This document shows positions 36,304 through 45,084 of a DNA stretch of 64,000 bases, one piece after another. Positions within the stretch are counted from its first letter, which is position 1, and each line of letters begins with the position of its first letter. The notes under the pieces were generated by a model that had not been told where the DNA came from, did no database searches, and saw nothing but the letters and a program-made list of their open reading frames with translations. This DNA is from Prevotella sp. UBA746. GTDB lineage: Bacteria; Bacteroidota; Bacteroidia; Bacteroidales; Bacteroidaceae. The stretch covers positions 22,137-86,136 of the forward strand of contig DBKQ01000028.1 in NCBI GenBank assembly GCA_002298545.1, written 5' to 3'. Both the position numbers and the translations under genes were made by a program.

Positions 36304-37017
36304 TTATTTCAAGCAGTCGAGATATTTCTCGATAGTATTTTTCAGTCCGATATACAGTGCATCGCAAATAAGCGCATGACCGATGCTCACCTCGTCGGTC
36401 CATGGAATCATCTTGTGGTAGTAAGCCAGATTAACGAGGCTCAGGTCGTGTCCGGCGTTAAGTCCCAGTCCTATCTCCCTTGCAGCCACGGCAGCATCAA
36501 CGAAAGGTTTGATGGCTTCCTCGCGATTGCGTTCATAGTTGGCTGCATAAGGTTCGGTGTATAGTTCCACCCTGTCGGCACCACATTCCTTGGCACCTCT
36601 CACCATTTCGGCAGAAGGGTCAACAAAGATGCTCGTGCGAATGCCGGCTTCCTTAAATCTGCCCACGACATCCGTCAGGAATCCCTTGTTCTCTATAGTG
36701 TCCCAGCCGTGGTTGCTCGTGAGCTGAGCGTCGCCGTCCGGCACGAGTGTTACCTGTGTCGGCACCACTTCAAGTACGAGTTCTATATATTTCTCGATAG
36801 GGTTTCCCTCGATATTGAATTCCGTTGTGATAAGCGGTTTAATTTCCCTTACATCCTGATAGCGGATATGCCGTTCGTCAGGACGTGGATGAACTGTTAT
36901 TCCCTGGGCTCCGAAGAGTTGGCAGTCTTGTGCCACTTTCTCTACATCTGGATTGTTTCCGCCTCTTGAATTTCTCAAGGTCGCTACCTTGTTGATGTTT
37001 ACACTTAACTTTGTCAT
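36304..37017 (-). CDS. pdxJ: pyridoxine 5'-phosphate synthase (PdxJ)
   Basis: This 237-residue TIM-barrel enzyme condenses 1-deoxyxylulose 5-phosphate with 3-amino-2-oxopropyl phosphate to give pyridoxine phosphate, the last ring-forming step of the DXP-dependent vitamin B6 pathway. Family blocks are LSVNINKVATLRNSRGG, GITVHPRPDERHI and GLGLNAGHDL, with the catalytic His in HPRPDERH. The length is normal. It is the first gene of the pdxJ/DJ-1/ispD/recG series. No convincing -7 box was found upstream. Confidence 0.95.
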   Translation of the reverse strand: MTKLSVNINKVATLRNSRGGNNPDVEKVAQDCQLFGAQGITVHPRPDERHIRYQDVREIKPLITTEFNIEGNPIEKYIELVLEVVPTQVTLVPDGDAQLTSNHGWDTIENKGFLTDVVGRFKEAGIRTSIFVDPSAEMVRGAKECGADRVELYTEPYAANYERNREEAIKPFVDAAVAAREIGLGLNAGHDLSLVNLAYYHKMIPWTDEVSIGHALICDALYIGLKNTIEKYLDCLK

Positions 37018-37101
37018 ATCAAATTAGTTTGTTAATAACACCATGTCCCGTCTTTCGTTTCTTTCCGGCAGACAAGGACTTCTTTATGTTTGTATTTATT
37101 G

Positions 37102-37189
37102 TCGTGCGTGAGGGTTTTATACAAAAATCTTGTCTGGCGAGAGAAGAAAAACTTGTTTATTCTTCCGTGCATGAGGATTTTATGTAAAA
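37102..37189. repeat. two direct repeats upstream of nadK
   Basis: GTGCGTGAGGGTTTTATACA near 37106 and GTGCATGAGGATTTTATGTA near 37167 are similar and about 61 bases apart, in the divergent pdxJ-nadK region. They could be regulator sites. Confidence 0.4.
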
Positions 37190-37195
37190 AAGCCG

Positions 37196-37203
37196 TATAT
37201 TTG
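37196..37203 (+). promoter_or_regulatory. -7 promoter box of nadK
   Basis: TATATTTG lies 85 bases before the nadK ATG at 37288 and excludes the longer upstream-extended frame from 37090. Confidence 0.55.
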
Positions 37204-37287
37204 CAGACGCATTTACAAGCGCAAAGTTACAAAAACATTTGTAATGGCAGAATAAAATGCGCTCAGAAAGAAAAAAAACTCTTAAAT

Positions 37288-38199
37288 ATGTCGTTGCGGA
37301 AACTTAGATTCGCCATTTTCGGCAATATATACCAGGCCGACAGGTCAAATGGAATACAACATCTGCTGCATCTTCTTGAACAGAGACGTGCAGAGGTAAA
37401 CATGGAACGGGCATTCTATGATTACCTCTCTAAAACACGTGGTGTGGCTCTCGATGGGGTGACACCTTTCAATGGAGATGACTTCGAGGCAGATTTCGTC
37501 GTGTCCATGGGAGGCGACGGCACTTTGCTTCGTTCGGCATATTGCGTTGGCGACAGATGTATACCGATAATCGGGGTGAACATGGGGCGGCTCGGATTCC
37601 TTGCCGGTGTAGGTGTCGACGATATCGAGGAAGTACTCGACAGTCTTTATTATGGGGAATATACCGTAGACTGTCTTGCCATGGTGCAGGTGGAGACGAC
37701 TTTGGGCAATGGCGAGGATGTCAGCGACCGTGCCCTTAATGAAGTGGCAGTGCTGAAACGCGACAATGCCTCGATGATAACAATACGCACAAGTATCAAC
37801 GGCGAGTATATCGTAACGTATCATGCCGATGGACTTATCATCAGTACGCCGACAGGCTCCACGGCATATTCGCTGTCGAATGGCGGTCCGATAATGGTGC
37901 CGCATACTGGAGTGTTGTGTCTTACTCCCGTTGCACCGCACAGTCTTACTGCACGGCCACTTGTTGTTCCGGATTCCGCGGTCATAACCCTTGAGGTGGA
38001 GAGTCGTACTCACAATTTCCTTGTGGCGGCAGACGGCAGGTCGTCGAAATACGACGAGAGTCAGATACTGACAATCAGTCGCTCGCCCTTTGATGCTCAT
38101 ATTGTCAAGCCTAAGAGCAAGACCTATTTCTCTACACTCAGACAGAAGATGATGTGGGGTGCAGATACAAGGGTAGGCGAAAAGAATAGTATACAGTAA
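37288..38199 (+). CDS. nadK: NAD kinase
   Basis: This 303-residue cytoplasmic enzyme phosphorylates NAD to NADP. The catalytic block SMGGDGTLLRSA carries the essential Asp. GVNMGRLGFLAG and the NAD-binding TPTGSTAYSLSNGGP are family motifs. The frame is open from 37090, but the promoter at 37196-37203 and the conserved N-terminus (MSLRKLRFAIFGN) fix the start at 37288. The stop codon overlaps the ABC transporter start by one base (TAATG), so the two genes are coupled. Confidence 0.94.
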   Translation: MSLRKLRFAIFGNIYQADRSNGIQHLLHLLEQRRAEVNMERAFYDYLSKTRGVALDGVTPFNGDDFEADFVVSMGGDGTLLRSAYCVGDRCIPIIGVNMGRLGFLAGVGVDDIEEVLDSLYYGEYTVDCLAMVQVETTLGNGEDVSDRALNEVAVLKRDNASMITIRTSINGEYIVTYHADGLIISTPTGSTAYSLSNGGPIMVPHTGVLCLTPVAPHSLTARPLVVPDSAVITLEVESRTHNFLVAADGRSSKYDESQILTISRSPFDAHIVKPKSKTYFSTLRQKMMWGADTRVGEKNSIQ

Positions 38200-39869
38200 T
38201 GAATATCAGAAATATCTTCAACATACCGGAAAGCAAATACTCTGCATCACAGATTATCGGGTGGCTGTGGCGTGCCTGGCGCGGCAATAGGCGACAGGCG
38301 ATAATCAATGCCGTGCTCGGTTTGCTGGATGTTGCCGTCAGCCTCTCCTCCGTATGGGCTGTGAAACATGCCATCGATGTGGCGTCTCATGTGGCTGAAG
38401 GTTCTATCTATATGGCTGTAAGTCTGATGGCGCTGTTGATACTCTGTGGCTTCGCCATCAATATCGCTGCCGTGTGGGTGAGGAATATATTGGGGATAAA
38501 GGCACAAAACCGTATGCAGCAGCGTATGCTCGACCGTATATTGCGTTCCGAGTGGCATGGAAAGGAGAAGCGACATAGCGGTGATGTGCTCAACCGGCTG
38601 GAGTTTGATGTTAACAACGTGGTGAGTTTCCTTACGGAGACGATACCGAGCACTCTTTCTGTCGTTGCTCTCTTTCTCGGTTCGTTTTGCTATCTCTTCT
38701 CTATGGATCCGGTACTTGCCGCACTTATCGTGTTCATGTTGCCGTTGTTTATTCTGTCGAGCAAGGTATATGTGGGACACATGAGGAAACTCTCCCGTAT
38801 GGTGAGAAACAGCGACAGTAAGGTGCAGAGTGTCTTGCAGGAGACGATACAGCACCGTATGCTCATAAAGACTCTCGAAAAAGACCGTGCCATGGTGGGC
38901 AGACTGGAGAGCATGCAGAGTGAACTGAGGCATAATGTGGTAAAGCGGACAAAGTTTTCCGTTGTTTCCAATCTTATCCTCAACTTCGGCTTTGCCCTTG
39001 GCTATCTCGTGGCATTCCTTTGGAGTGCCTTGCGCATGTCTGCCGGAACGCTGACGTTTGGCGGTATGACGGCATTCCTGCAGCTCGTGTCGAAGATACA
39101 GGGTCCGGCGCGGAACCTTACGAAGCTTGTACCGGCTTTCGTCTCGGTGTTTACGGCTGCAGAGAGACTTATGGAACTTGAGGAGAATCCGCTCGAGGAA
39201 CAGGGGGAGCCTGTTTATATGGATGATGGCAGCGGTGGGGTTGGTATCAGACTGGATAATGTTTCTTATTCTTACGATGATGCCGACAGGAATGTTATAA
39301 ACAATCTGTCGTTTGATTTCAAACCGCATACCTGTACTGCTATCCTCGGTGAGACGGGGGCTGGAAAGACTACTCTCATACGACTTGTCCTGGCTCTTAT
39401 GTATCCTACGACAGGTGGGGTATATATATATAATAATGTAGCGACTTACCGCATGTCGCCTCTAATGCGCTGCAATATCGTTTATGTGCCTCAAGGGAAC
39501 ACCCTACTAAGCGGTACGATAAGGGATAATCTCAGAATGGGACGTCTTGATGCTACAGACGACGAGATGTTTAAAGCCTTGGATATGGCGTGTGCCGGAT
39601 TTGTAAGAGAACTCCCTGCCGGACTTGACTCCAATTGTGCTGAGGCTGGTGGTGGACTCAGCGAAGGTCAGGCACAGCGTATTGCCATAGCGAGAGCTTT
39701 GCTCCGCAAGGGTAGTGTGATGATCTTCGATGAGGCTACGAGTGCTCTTGACCCGGAAACGGAGAAAACTCTACTCGATAATCTGCTCCACAACCACTCG
39801 CATACTATAATTTTTATCACTCACCGTCCTGCCGTGGTGGATTATTGCGATCAGGTGTTGAGAATGTAG
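38199..39869 (+). CDS. ABC exporter, fused membrane and ATPase domains
   Basis: This 556-residue half-transporter works as a dimer. Six transmembrane helices span about 35-290. The nucleotide-binding domain follows with Walker A GETGAGKTTLI near 386, the signature LSEGQAQRIAIARAL near 481, Walker B VMIFDEATSALD and the switch His in IIFITHRPAV. The substrate may be a lipid, drug or peptide and is not determinable. It is coupled to nadK and followed by a repeat-filled gap. Confidence 0.88.
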   Translation: MNIRNIFNIPESKYSASQIIGWLWRAWRGNRRQAIINAVLGLLDVAVSLSSVWAVKHAIDVASHVAEGSIYMAVSLMALLILCGFAINIAAVWVRNILGIKAQNRMQQRMLDRILRSEWHGKEKRHSGDVLNRLEFDVNNVVSFLTETIPSTLSVVALFLGSFCYLFSMDPVLAALIVFMLPLFILSSKVYVGHMRKLSRMVRNSDSKVQSVLQETIQHRMLIKTLEKDRAMVGRLESMQSELRHNVVKRTKFSVVSNLILNFGFALGYLVAFLWSALRMSAGTLTFGGMTAFLQLVSKIQGPARNLTKLVPAFVSVFTAAERLMELEENPLEEQGEPVYMDDGSGGVGIRLDNVSYSYDDADRNVINNLSFDFKPHTCTAILGETGAGKTTLIRLVLALMYPTTGGVYIYNNVATYRMSPLMRCNIVYVPQGNTLLSGTIRDNLRMGRLDATDDEMFKALDMACAGFVRELPAGLDSNCAEAGGGLSEGQAQRIAIARALLRKGSVMIFDEATSALDPETEKTLLDNLLHNHSHTIIFITHRPAVVDYCDQVLRM

Positions 39870-39871
39870 AG

Positions 39872-39960
39872 AATTAGGAATTAGGAAAGAGGAATTAGGA
39901 ATTAGGTGTGTGGAATGATCTTTTTAGTTCTCCCATAACTCCCAGTTCTCCCATAACTCT
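39872..39960. repeat. intergenic repeats of GAATTAGGAATTAGG and AGTTCTCCCATAACTC
   Basis: Two copies of GGAATTAGGAATTAGG-type units are followed by two copies of GTTCTCCCATAACTC. The region lies between the ABC transporter and TlpA-like genes. Confidence 0.6.
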
Positions 39961-40002
39961 CTAATTTATTAAAAAGGAAAATACAATAAAAAACAAAACA
40001 AT

Positions 40003-40542
40003 ATGTATATCAAGAAAATTCTATTATCGATAATGATGCTGTTTGCCATGATGACGGGAGCCATGGCACAGACAACAGACGAGAAGGGTAACGACCTTGA
40101 CTCCGTGTATGCACAGAAACTTTTAAAACCTGGTACTGTAGCTCCTGACTTTATCCTGCCGATGCCAAATGGTGGAAAACTGCAGTTGGCAGAATATAAG
40201 GGAAAGTATGTCCTGCTCGACTTCTGGGCGTCATGGTGTCCAGACTGTCGCAAGGATATCCCTGCCGTTAAGTCTCTGTTCGAGAAATATGGCGATAAGG
40301 TCGTGTTCATCGGTGTGTCGTTTGATATAGACCGCGAGAGATGGGCTAAGTGTGTCAAGGACAACGGTATGACATGGAAGCATGTCAGTGAACTGAAGAA
40401 GATGCGTGATGCGCAGATAACCAAGACATACGGAGTTCAGTGGATTCCGTCGATGACTCTCATTGGTCCTGATGGAAAAGTCGTGCTGTCTACCGTCATT
40501 GTTGAAAGAATGGAGAAAACACTGTCTGAGAGTGTAAAGTGA
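40003..40542 (+). CDS. TlpA-like thioredoxin-fold protein, secreted
   Basis: This 179-residue periplasmic protein has a signal peptide (1-22, ending GAMAQ) and a thioredoxin/AhpC-TSA fold. The active-site motif is WASWCPDC (Cys79, Cys82), the TlpA/ResA pattern for disulfide reduction. The cis-proline block is VQWIPSMTLIGPDG. It may reduce disulfides of secreted or cytochrome proteins; the partner is unknown. It lies 21 bases before obgE on the same strand. Confidence 0.88.
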   Translation: MYIKKILLSIMMLFAMMTGAMAQTTDEKGNDLDSVYAQKLLKPGTVAPDFILPMPNGGKLQLAEYKGKYVLLDFWASWCPDCRKDIPAVKSLFEKYGDKVVFIGVSFDIDRERWAKCVKDNGMTWKHVSELKKMRDAQITKTYGVQWIPSMTLIGPDGKVVLSTVIVERMEKTLSESVK

Positions 40543-40563
40543 GATAATTAAATAAAAAGAAAA

Positions 40564-41742
40564 ATGCCAGAATCAAATTTTGTAGATTACGTAAAGATAT
40601 ATTGCCGCTCCGGAAAGGGCGGAAAGGGTTCAATGCACCTTCGTCATGTTAAGTATCAGCCGAATGGAGGTCCTGACGGCGGCGACGGCGGAAAGGGTGG
40701 AAGCATCATCCTACGTGGCAACCATAACTACTGGACTTTGCTGCATCTTAAATATCAGCGCCATATCAAGGCGGAGCACGGAGGCAACGGCGGTCGCGAC
40801 AAGTGTCACGGCACTGACGGAAAGGACGTATATGTTGACGTGCCGTGTGGTACCGTCGTTTATGATGCCGAAACGGGAAGGTTTATCTGTGATGTGATGC
40901 ACGACGGACAGGAGGTTGTCCTCTTGAAGGGAGGTCGCGGCGGACTTGGCAACTATCAGTTCCGCACTGCCACCAACCAGGCTCCGCGCTATGCACAACC
41001 GGGCGAGCCGATGCAGGAGATGACTGTCATCATGGAGCTGAAACTCCTTGCCGATGTCGGTCTCGTGGGTTTCCCTAATGCCGGCAAGAGCACCCTGCTT
41101 TCTACTGTGTCGAGTGCGCGCCCTAAGATAGCCAATTATCCGTTTACCACTCTTGAGCCATCGCTCGGTATCGTGGAATACCACGACCGCAAGTCGTTTG
41201 TCATGGCAGACATCCCGGGAATCATCGAGGGAGCGAGCGAGGGAAAAGGACTCGGACTGCGCTTCCTTCGTCATATCGAGCGCAACTCCCTGTTGCTCTT
41301 CATAGTGCCGGGAGATACCGACGACATAAAGCGTGAGTATGAGATACTCCTGAAGGAGCTGACAAACTTCAATCCCGAGATGCTCGACAAACACCGCGTG
41401 CTTGCCGTTACAAAGTGCGACCTGCTCGACGACGAACTGATAGAGATGCTCAAGGAGACACTGCCAGAGGATTTACCCGTAGTGTTCATCTCTTCCGTTA
41501 CGGGTCAGGGTATCAACGAACTGAAGGATGTTCTCTGGAAAGAACTCAACAGCGAGAGCAACAAGCTTACTGAGATTATGGCTGAGGACACGCTCGTTCA
41601 TCGCGACAAAGACCTCAATACGCTGCCAGAGGAGCTCCGCTCTGAGGGTGAAGACGAAATTGAGTTCGTTGACGATGATGACGTGGAGGATGTTGACGAC
41701 CTCGACGATTTTGAATATGAGATGGAGGACGAGGACGAATGA
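40564..41742 (+). CDS. obgE: GTPase Obg/CgtA
   Basis: This 392-residue ribosome-associated GTPase acts in 50S subunit assembly and stress control. The glycine-rich Obg fold spans about 1-157 ([19 protein letters not shown]). The G domain follows with G1 [12 protein letters not shown]3 [11 protein letters not shown] and G4 VTKCDLL. The C-terminus is a strongly acidic tail ([14 protein letters not shown]) in place of an ordered Obg C-terminal domain. It overlaps the next gene by four bases. Confidence 0.96.
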   Translation: MPESNFVDYVKIYCRSGKGGKGSMHLRHVKYQPNGGPDGGDGGKGGSIILRGNHNYWTLLHLKYQRHIKAEHGGNGGRDKCHGTDGKDVYVDVPCGTVVYDAETGRFICDVMHDGQEVVLLKGGRGGLGNYQFRTATNQAPRYAQPGEPMQEMTVIMELKLLADVGLVGFPNAGKSTLLSTVSSARPKIANYPFTTLEPSLGIVEYHDRKSFVMADIPGIIEGASEGKGLGLRFLRHIERNSLLLFIVPGDTDDIKREYEILLKELTNFNPEMLDKHRVLAVTKCDLLDDELIEMLKETLPEDLPVVFISSVTGQGINELKDVLWKELNSESNKLTEIMAEDTLVHRDKDLNTLPEELRSEGEDEIEFVDDDDVEDVDDLDDFEYEMEDEDE

Positions 41743-42542
41743 TCCAGCCACAGCTTTCTTCTTATAATATCGCTCCCGGTGTAACCGCCTTCAGCACTAC
41801 CCGTCATGGCGGTTGCAGCAAGGGTACTTTCGGGGAGTTTAACATCAACGCATATTGCGGTGATGAGGAGACGGCGGTTGCCGAAAACAAAAAGGCTCTT
41901 GCTGCCGAACTCGGTATCAAACCGCAGCATATCATTATGCCCCACCAGACTCACGGCATTGAAACCCGTCAGGTGGCGGCAGATTTCCTCTCTCTGCCGG
42001 AAAATGTGCAGAATATGATACTTGAGGGCGTGGATGCCGTGATGACAAACGTAAAGAATGTATGCGTTGGAGTGTCTACTGCCGACTGCATCCCTGTTCT
42101 TCTTTACGATCCGGAACATGGTGCCGTTTGTGCCGTCCATGCCGGTTGGCGCGGCACGGTGGCACGCATAGTTCTGAAAGCCGTTACCGACATGCGGCTT
42201 GCTTATGGTTCCCGTCCGTCGGCTCTCAAAGCCGTCATTGGTCCCGGTATATCGCTCGATGCCTTCGAGGTGGGTGATGAGGTATATGAAGAATTTGCCA
42301 ATGCAAACTTCGATATGGATTCCATAGCCCGGCAGATGAAGGTGGCAGGAACAGATTTCGAATTCAAATGGCACATCGACTTGAAGGAATGTAATCGTCA
42401 GCAGCTTCTGCAATCTGGCGTAAAGGCGGAGAATATCCAGGTCAGCGAAGTATGCACCTTCAACAGTTCGGCAGATTTCTTCTCTGCAAGAAAGCTCGGC
42501 ATCGCATCCGGCAGAATATACAATGGGATAATGATTGTATAA
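41739..42542 (+). CDS. pgeF: YfiH/PgeF family purine nucleoside phosphorylase-like protein
   Basis: This 267-residue protein belongs to the YfiH/LACC1 family, formerly called polyphenol oxidase. Members have adenosine deaminase and purine nucleoside phosphorylase activity, and E. coli PgeF edits peptidoglycan precursors. The metal ligand motifs are present: [20 protein letters not shown] and [12 protein letters not shown]. The length is normal. It is translationally coupled to obgE (ATGA overlap). A strong hairpin terminator lies 45 bases downstream. Confidence 0.9.
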   Translation: MIQPQLSSYNIAPGVTAFSTTRHGGCSKGTFGEFNINAYCGDEETAVAENKKALAAELGIKPQHIIMPHQTHGIETRQVAADFLSLPENVQNMILEGVDAVMTNVKNVCVGVSTADCIPVLLYDPEHGAVCAVHAGWRGTVARIVLKAVTDMRLAYGSRPSALKAVIGPGISLDAFEVGDEVYEEFANANFDMDSIARQMKVAGTDFEFKWHIDLKECNRQQLLQSGVKAENIQVSEVCTFNSSADFFSARKLGIASGRIYNGIMIV

Positions 42543-42586
42543 GACAAAGTATTCCAATAAGTAACTAATCAGAATTAATTTAATAC

Positions 42587-42635
42587 AAACGACAATAGAA
42601 GACAATGTTGTCTATCGTTGTCTCTATTGTCGTTT
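42587..42635. terminator. hairpin at the end of the obgE-pgeF operon
   Basis: AAACGACAATAGA-GACAA pairs with TTGTC-TCTATTGTCGTTT across a 12-base loop, with one bulge. It marks the left boundary of the AT-rich island. Confidence 0.65.
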
Positions 42636-42698
42636 ATATATTTCATTTGATTTCTAAATTTATTTTTGAACATTTACTTAGCGATGTCTCGTTAATTA

Positions 42699-42752
42699 AT
42701 ATGAGAAATGTGCAGAATTGCCATTTTTTCATATGAGAAATGTGTAATTTTG
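42699..42752 (+). promoter_or_regulatory. duplicated ATATGAGAAATGTG motif and -7 box before the DUF4143 remnant
   Basis: ATATGAGAAATGTG occurs at 42699-42712 and 42731-42744, 32 bases apart (three helical turns). The second copy abuts the -7 box TAATTTTG at 42745-42752. A regulator that binds both sites on one helix face is a reasonable inference. Confidence 0.5.
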
Positions 42753-42759
42753 CCGAAAA

Positions 42760-43332
42760 ATGGCATTAATGCGTAAGGTGCGTCAAAATTTTATCTAAAA
42801 TGAAGGTGCCATAGAATGGCTGTGCTTAGCTGGATTGGTTTATCGTGTTTCAGCGACAGAAACTCCTTGCCTTCCACTGTCAGCTTACAAGAAAAGTAAT
42901 GCCTTCAAGCTCTATCTTAATGATGTCGGATTGTTGGGACGCAAGTTTGACTTGGATTCAAGAACGGTGCTGTATGGAGATAATCTGCTTACAGAGTTTA
43001 AGGGTGTGATGGCTGAGAATTATGTTCTGCAGTCATTGGTTCGTCAGTACGGCAACCAACATTATTATTGGACATCTGGAAATACTGCGGAGGTGGAGTT
43101 TATCTTACAGGATAGGGGAACGGTTATTCCGATAGAAGTGAAGGCAGACAAAAATGTAACGGCAAAGAGCTTGGCATATTACAGGAAGCAGTATGCCCCT
43201 CGTTTATCCGTCCGCCTTTCTACGCTCAATATGCGAAAAGACGATGACTTGCTCAACCTTCCGCTGTATCTCGTGGATAAGTTAAAGTCATTCATAGAAA
43301 GTCTTTTGAAAAATGAGATGATTCAGGCATAA
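42760..43332 (+). pseudogene. decayed AAA-ATPase gene keeping its N-terminus and DUF4143 domain
   Basis: The ATG at 42760 opens twelve codons (MALMRKVRQNFI) that stop at TAA 42796-42798. The same frame then continues without a start as EGAIEWLCLAGLVYRV and through a full DUF4143 C-terminal domain. That domain includes FKLYLNDVGLLGRKF, MAENYVLQSLVRQYG, and the nuclease-like VEFILQDRGTVIPIEVKAD. The Walker A/B ATPase part, about 200 codons, is missing. The simplest reading is one internal deletion in a DUF4143-type ATPase gene. A shortened product starting at a non-ATG codon near 42835 is possible but less likely. Confidence 0.7.
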
Positions 43333-43465
43333 GATTTACGAGACTTTCGGATTCTGAGAAACTAATAGGAACATTTTAAATAGCCTATGCTGTTATAAAT
43401 CTTATCGTTTTTTTATTAAAAGTGCAAAAAAATAACTATTTGTTTGTAAATATGGTTTTTTATTG

Positions 43466-43473
43466 TATATTTG
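43466..43473 (+). promoter_or_regulatory. -7 promoter box of the RiPP operon
   Basis: TATATTTG lies 28 bases before the precursor start. No other promoter was seen before the terminator at 49537-49568, so the four genes probably form one operon. Confidence 0.65.
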
Positions 43474-43501
43474 CAGCAATAAATCTTTAAAACAAAATAT
43501 T

Positions 43502-43747
43502 ATGGTACATGAACTAGAAAAAATTAAAATTGGGAAATCCATAGATGACGATTTGATGGACATGATTGTTGGTGGTACAAGTAATGTTTCTCCAATAGAC
43601 AATAGTACACCTTCTGCAGATTGCAATACATATATTTGTAATTTTAAATTTTGTGATTATAATATGTGTGATTACAATATATGTGAATACAATATGTGCG
43701 ATTATAGAGCTTGTCTATATAATGTTTGCGAATACGTTCAGGTGTAA
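43502..43747 (+). CDS. RiPP precursor peptide with Gly-Gly leader and Cys-pentad core
   Basis: This 81-residue peptide begins MVHELEKIKIGKSIDDDLMD and has a double-glycine cleavage site at Gly24-Gly25 (MIVGG), as C39 peptidases require. The predicted core is residues 26-81. After a Ser/Thr/Asn spacer, cysteines lie at 41, 46, 51, 56, 61, 66, 71 and 76, exactly every fifth residue. The consensus is Cys-(Asp/Glu/Asn)-(Tyr/Phe)-Asn-(Met/Ile/Val), for example CDYNMCDYNICEYNM. The DNA shows matching 15-base repeats. The radical SAM gene starts 9 bases downstream. The frame is open upstream to a TTG at 43462-43464, but the ATG at 43502 follows the promoter correctly. The cysteines are likely targets of the radical SAM enzyme; the final structure is unknown. 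Confidence 0.85.
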   Translation: MVHELEKIKIGKSIDDDLMDMIVGGTSNVSPIDNSTPSADCNTYICNFKFCDYNMCDYNICEYNMCDYRACLYNVCEYVQV

Positions 43748-43756
43748 ATAAAAAAT

Positions 43757-45070
43757 ATGATAAGAAAATCTAGATTCTCTTTTTTGTTTAAATTTGAAGA
43801 ATTGTTTTTTGTCTATAACACAGCTAGTAATTGCTTGTTGAAAATAGACAAGGAGACTTATGATTTCATTGAAACAGTTTCTGCAAATGGTCTCGATGAC
43901 ATTATATCTTTTCCACATAATATTGCAAAAGAACTAAAATCCCAACGCTTTATATCGACGGAAAAAGAGGACGACGAGATTGTGGATGCAATAAGAGTGA
44001 AAAATATAGTTGATTCTTATTCTACAGAAGTCTTAGGTTTAACGATAGCCCCAACATTGTCATGTAATTTGTGTTGTCCTTATTGTTTTGAAAGAAATAA
44101 GCCAACAGGCGTAGCAAGTTATGAAACGTGTGATAAAATTATTGATTTTATAAAAAGGCATCGAAAAGCAAGAAAACTTTATATCACATGGTTTGGCGGC
44201 GAGCCGTTGTTGTGCCCGGACAAAATAGAATATCTATTGGGAAAAATTAAGGACTTGGACAATATAGATTTGGCTTATCAAAGTATTGTAACAAATGGAA
44301 CATTACTTACATCTGAAAATTGGGGAATATTTCGAGATTATTATTTTAATAATGTGCAAATTACTTTAGATGGTAAGAAAAATACTCATAACCAAAAACG
44401 ATTTTTCAAGAAAGGTTCAGGTACTTTCGATACAATTATAAATAATCTCAAATCTTTTGTTGAAGAATTTCCCGAAGTGGAAATCTCAATCCGTATAAAC
44501 ATTGACAAGACAAATTCCTGTGAGTTTATTGACGTATTTAAAATGATTGCCGAGATTTTTAAGGGAAAGAAGAATATAAATGTATATCCTGGTATAATTA
44601 AGAATTGTGGGGCAAAATCCTCAGATTCAGTTTTTCTAAATAATTCAGATATTGCAAGATTAATTGAAGAGCATGTAACAGAAGGAATAAAAATAAAATT
44701 TCCACAGCATCGATGGACAAGCTGCGGAGCTTCATGCTTGTACTCTTACGTCGTTGGTCCAAAAGGTGAATTGTATAAATGTTGGGAAGATATCGGACAT
44801 GAAACGCGAGAAATTGGAAATGTTTACAGCCGTAATTTTACTAATCCTGCATTGTTTAATAAATACATGTTGTATGGATCTCATTACTCAAGTACAGAGT
44901 GCATGAAATGTTCTGTTCTGCCTATATGCTCAAAAGATTGCCCTCACGACCGCTTGGCGAATCTTTTTGAAGGGACTGAAAAGGAATTGTGTTGTGTCTA
45001 CAAAAATGATGAGGGAAAATTTATAAATTGGTTGATGGGCAACTATTATAAAAAATCAAGACAACATTAA
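43757..45070 (+). CDS. radical SAM/SPASM peptide maturase
   Basis: This 437-residue enzyme probably installs crosslinks on the adjacent precursor. Residues 1-90 form an N-terminal domain that may bind the leader. The radical SAM cluster motif CNLCCPYC gives Cys103, Cys107 and Cys110, and the SAM-binding GGEP is at 147-150. The C-terminal SPASM domain has Cys323, Cys327, Cys342 (GELYKC), then C382-x2-C-x5-C-x3-C395 and Cys412/413, enough ligands for two auxiliary Fe-S clusters. SPASM maturases are known to form thioether or C-C bonds in RiPPs. Codon use is much more AT-rich than in the flanking housekeeping genes. Confidence 0.9.
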   Translation: MIRKSRFSFLFKFEELFFVYNTASNCLLKIDKETYDFIETVSANGLDDIISFPHNIAKELKSQRFISTEKEDDEIVDAIRVKNIVDSYSTEVLGLTIAPTLSCNLCCPYCFERNKPTGVASYETCDKIIDFIKRHRKARKLYITWFGGEPLLCPDKIEYLLGKIKDLDNIDLAYQSIVTNGTLLTSENWGIFRDYYFNNVQITLDGKKNTHNQKRFFKKGSGTFDTIINNLKSFVEEFPEVEISIRINIDKTNSCEFIDVFKMIAEIFKGKKNINVYPGIIKNCGAKSSDSVFLNNSDIARLIEEHVTEGIKIKFPQHRWTSCGASCLYSYVVGPKGELYKCWEDIGHETREIGNVYSRNFTNPALFNKYMLYGSHYSSTECMKCSVLPICSKDCPHDRLANLFEGTEKELCCVYKNDEGKFINWLMGNYYKKSRQH

Positions 45071-45084
45071 AAATATTCAGAATT

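Noticed and set aside
38247..39329. 360-codon frame antisense to the ABC exporter
   Set aside because: It is His/Arg-rich shadow sequence within a gene that has all ABC motifs.
42835..43332. functional short DUF4143 protein starting at TTG
   Set aside because: Family homology extends upstream of that codon to a stop at 42796-42798, so the frame is the tail of a broken gene.
43502..43747. metallothionein as an alternative for the Cys-pentad peptide
   Set aside because: The Gly-Gly leader, adjacent radical SAM enzyme and C39 exporter make a RiPP precursor far more likely; metallothioneins lack leaders and such tyrosine content.
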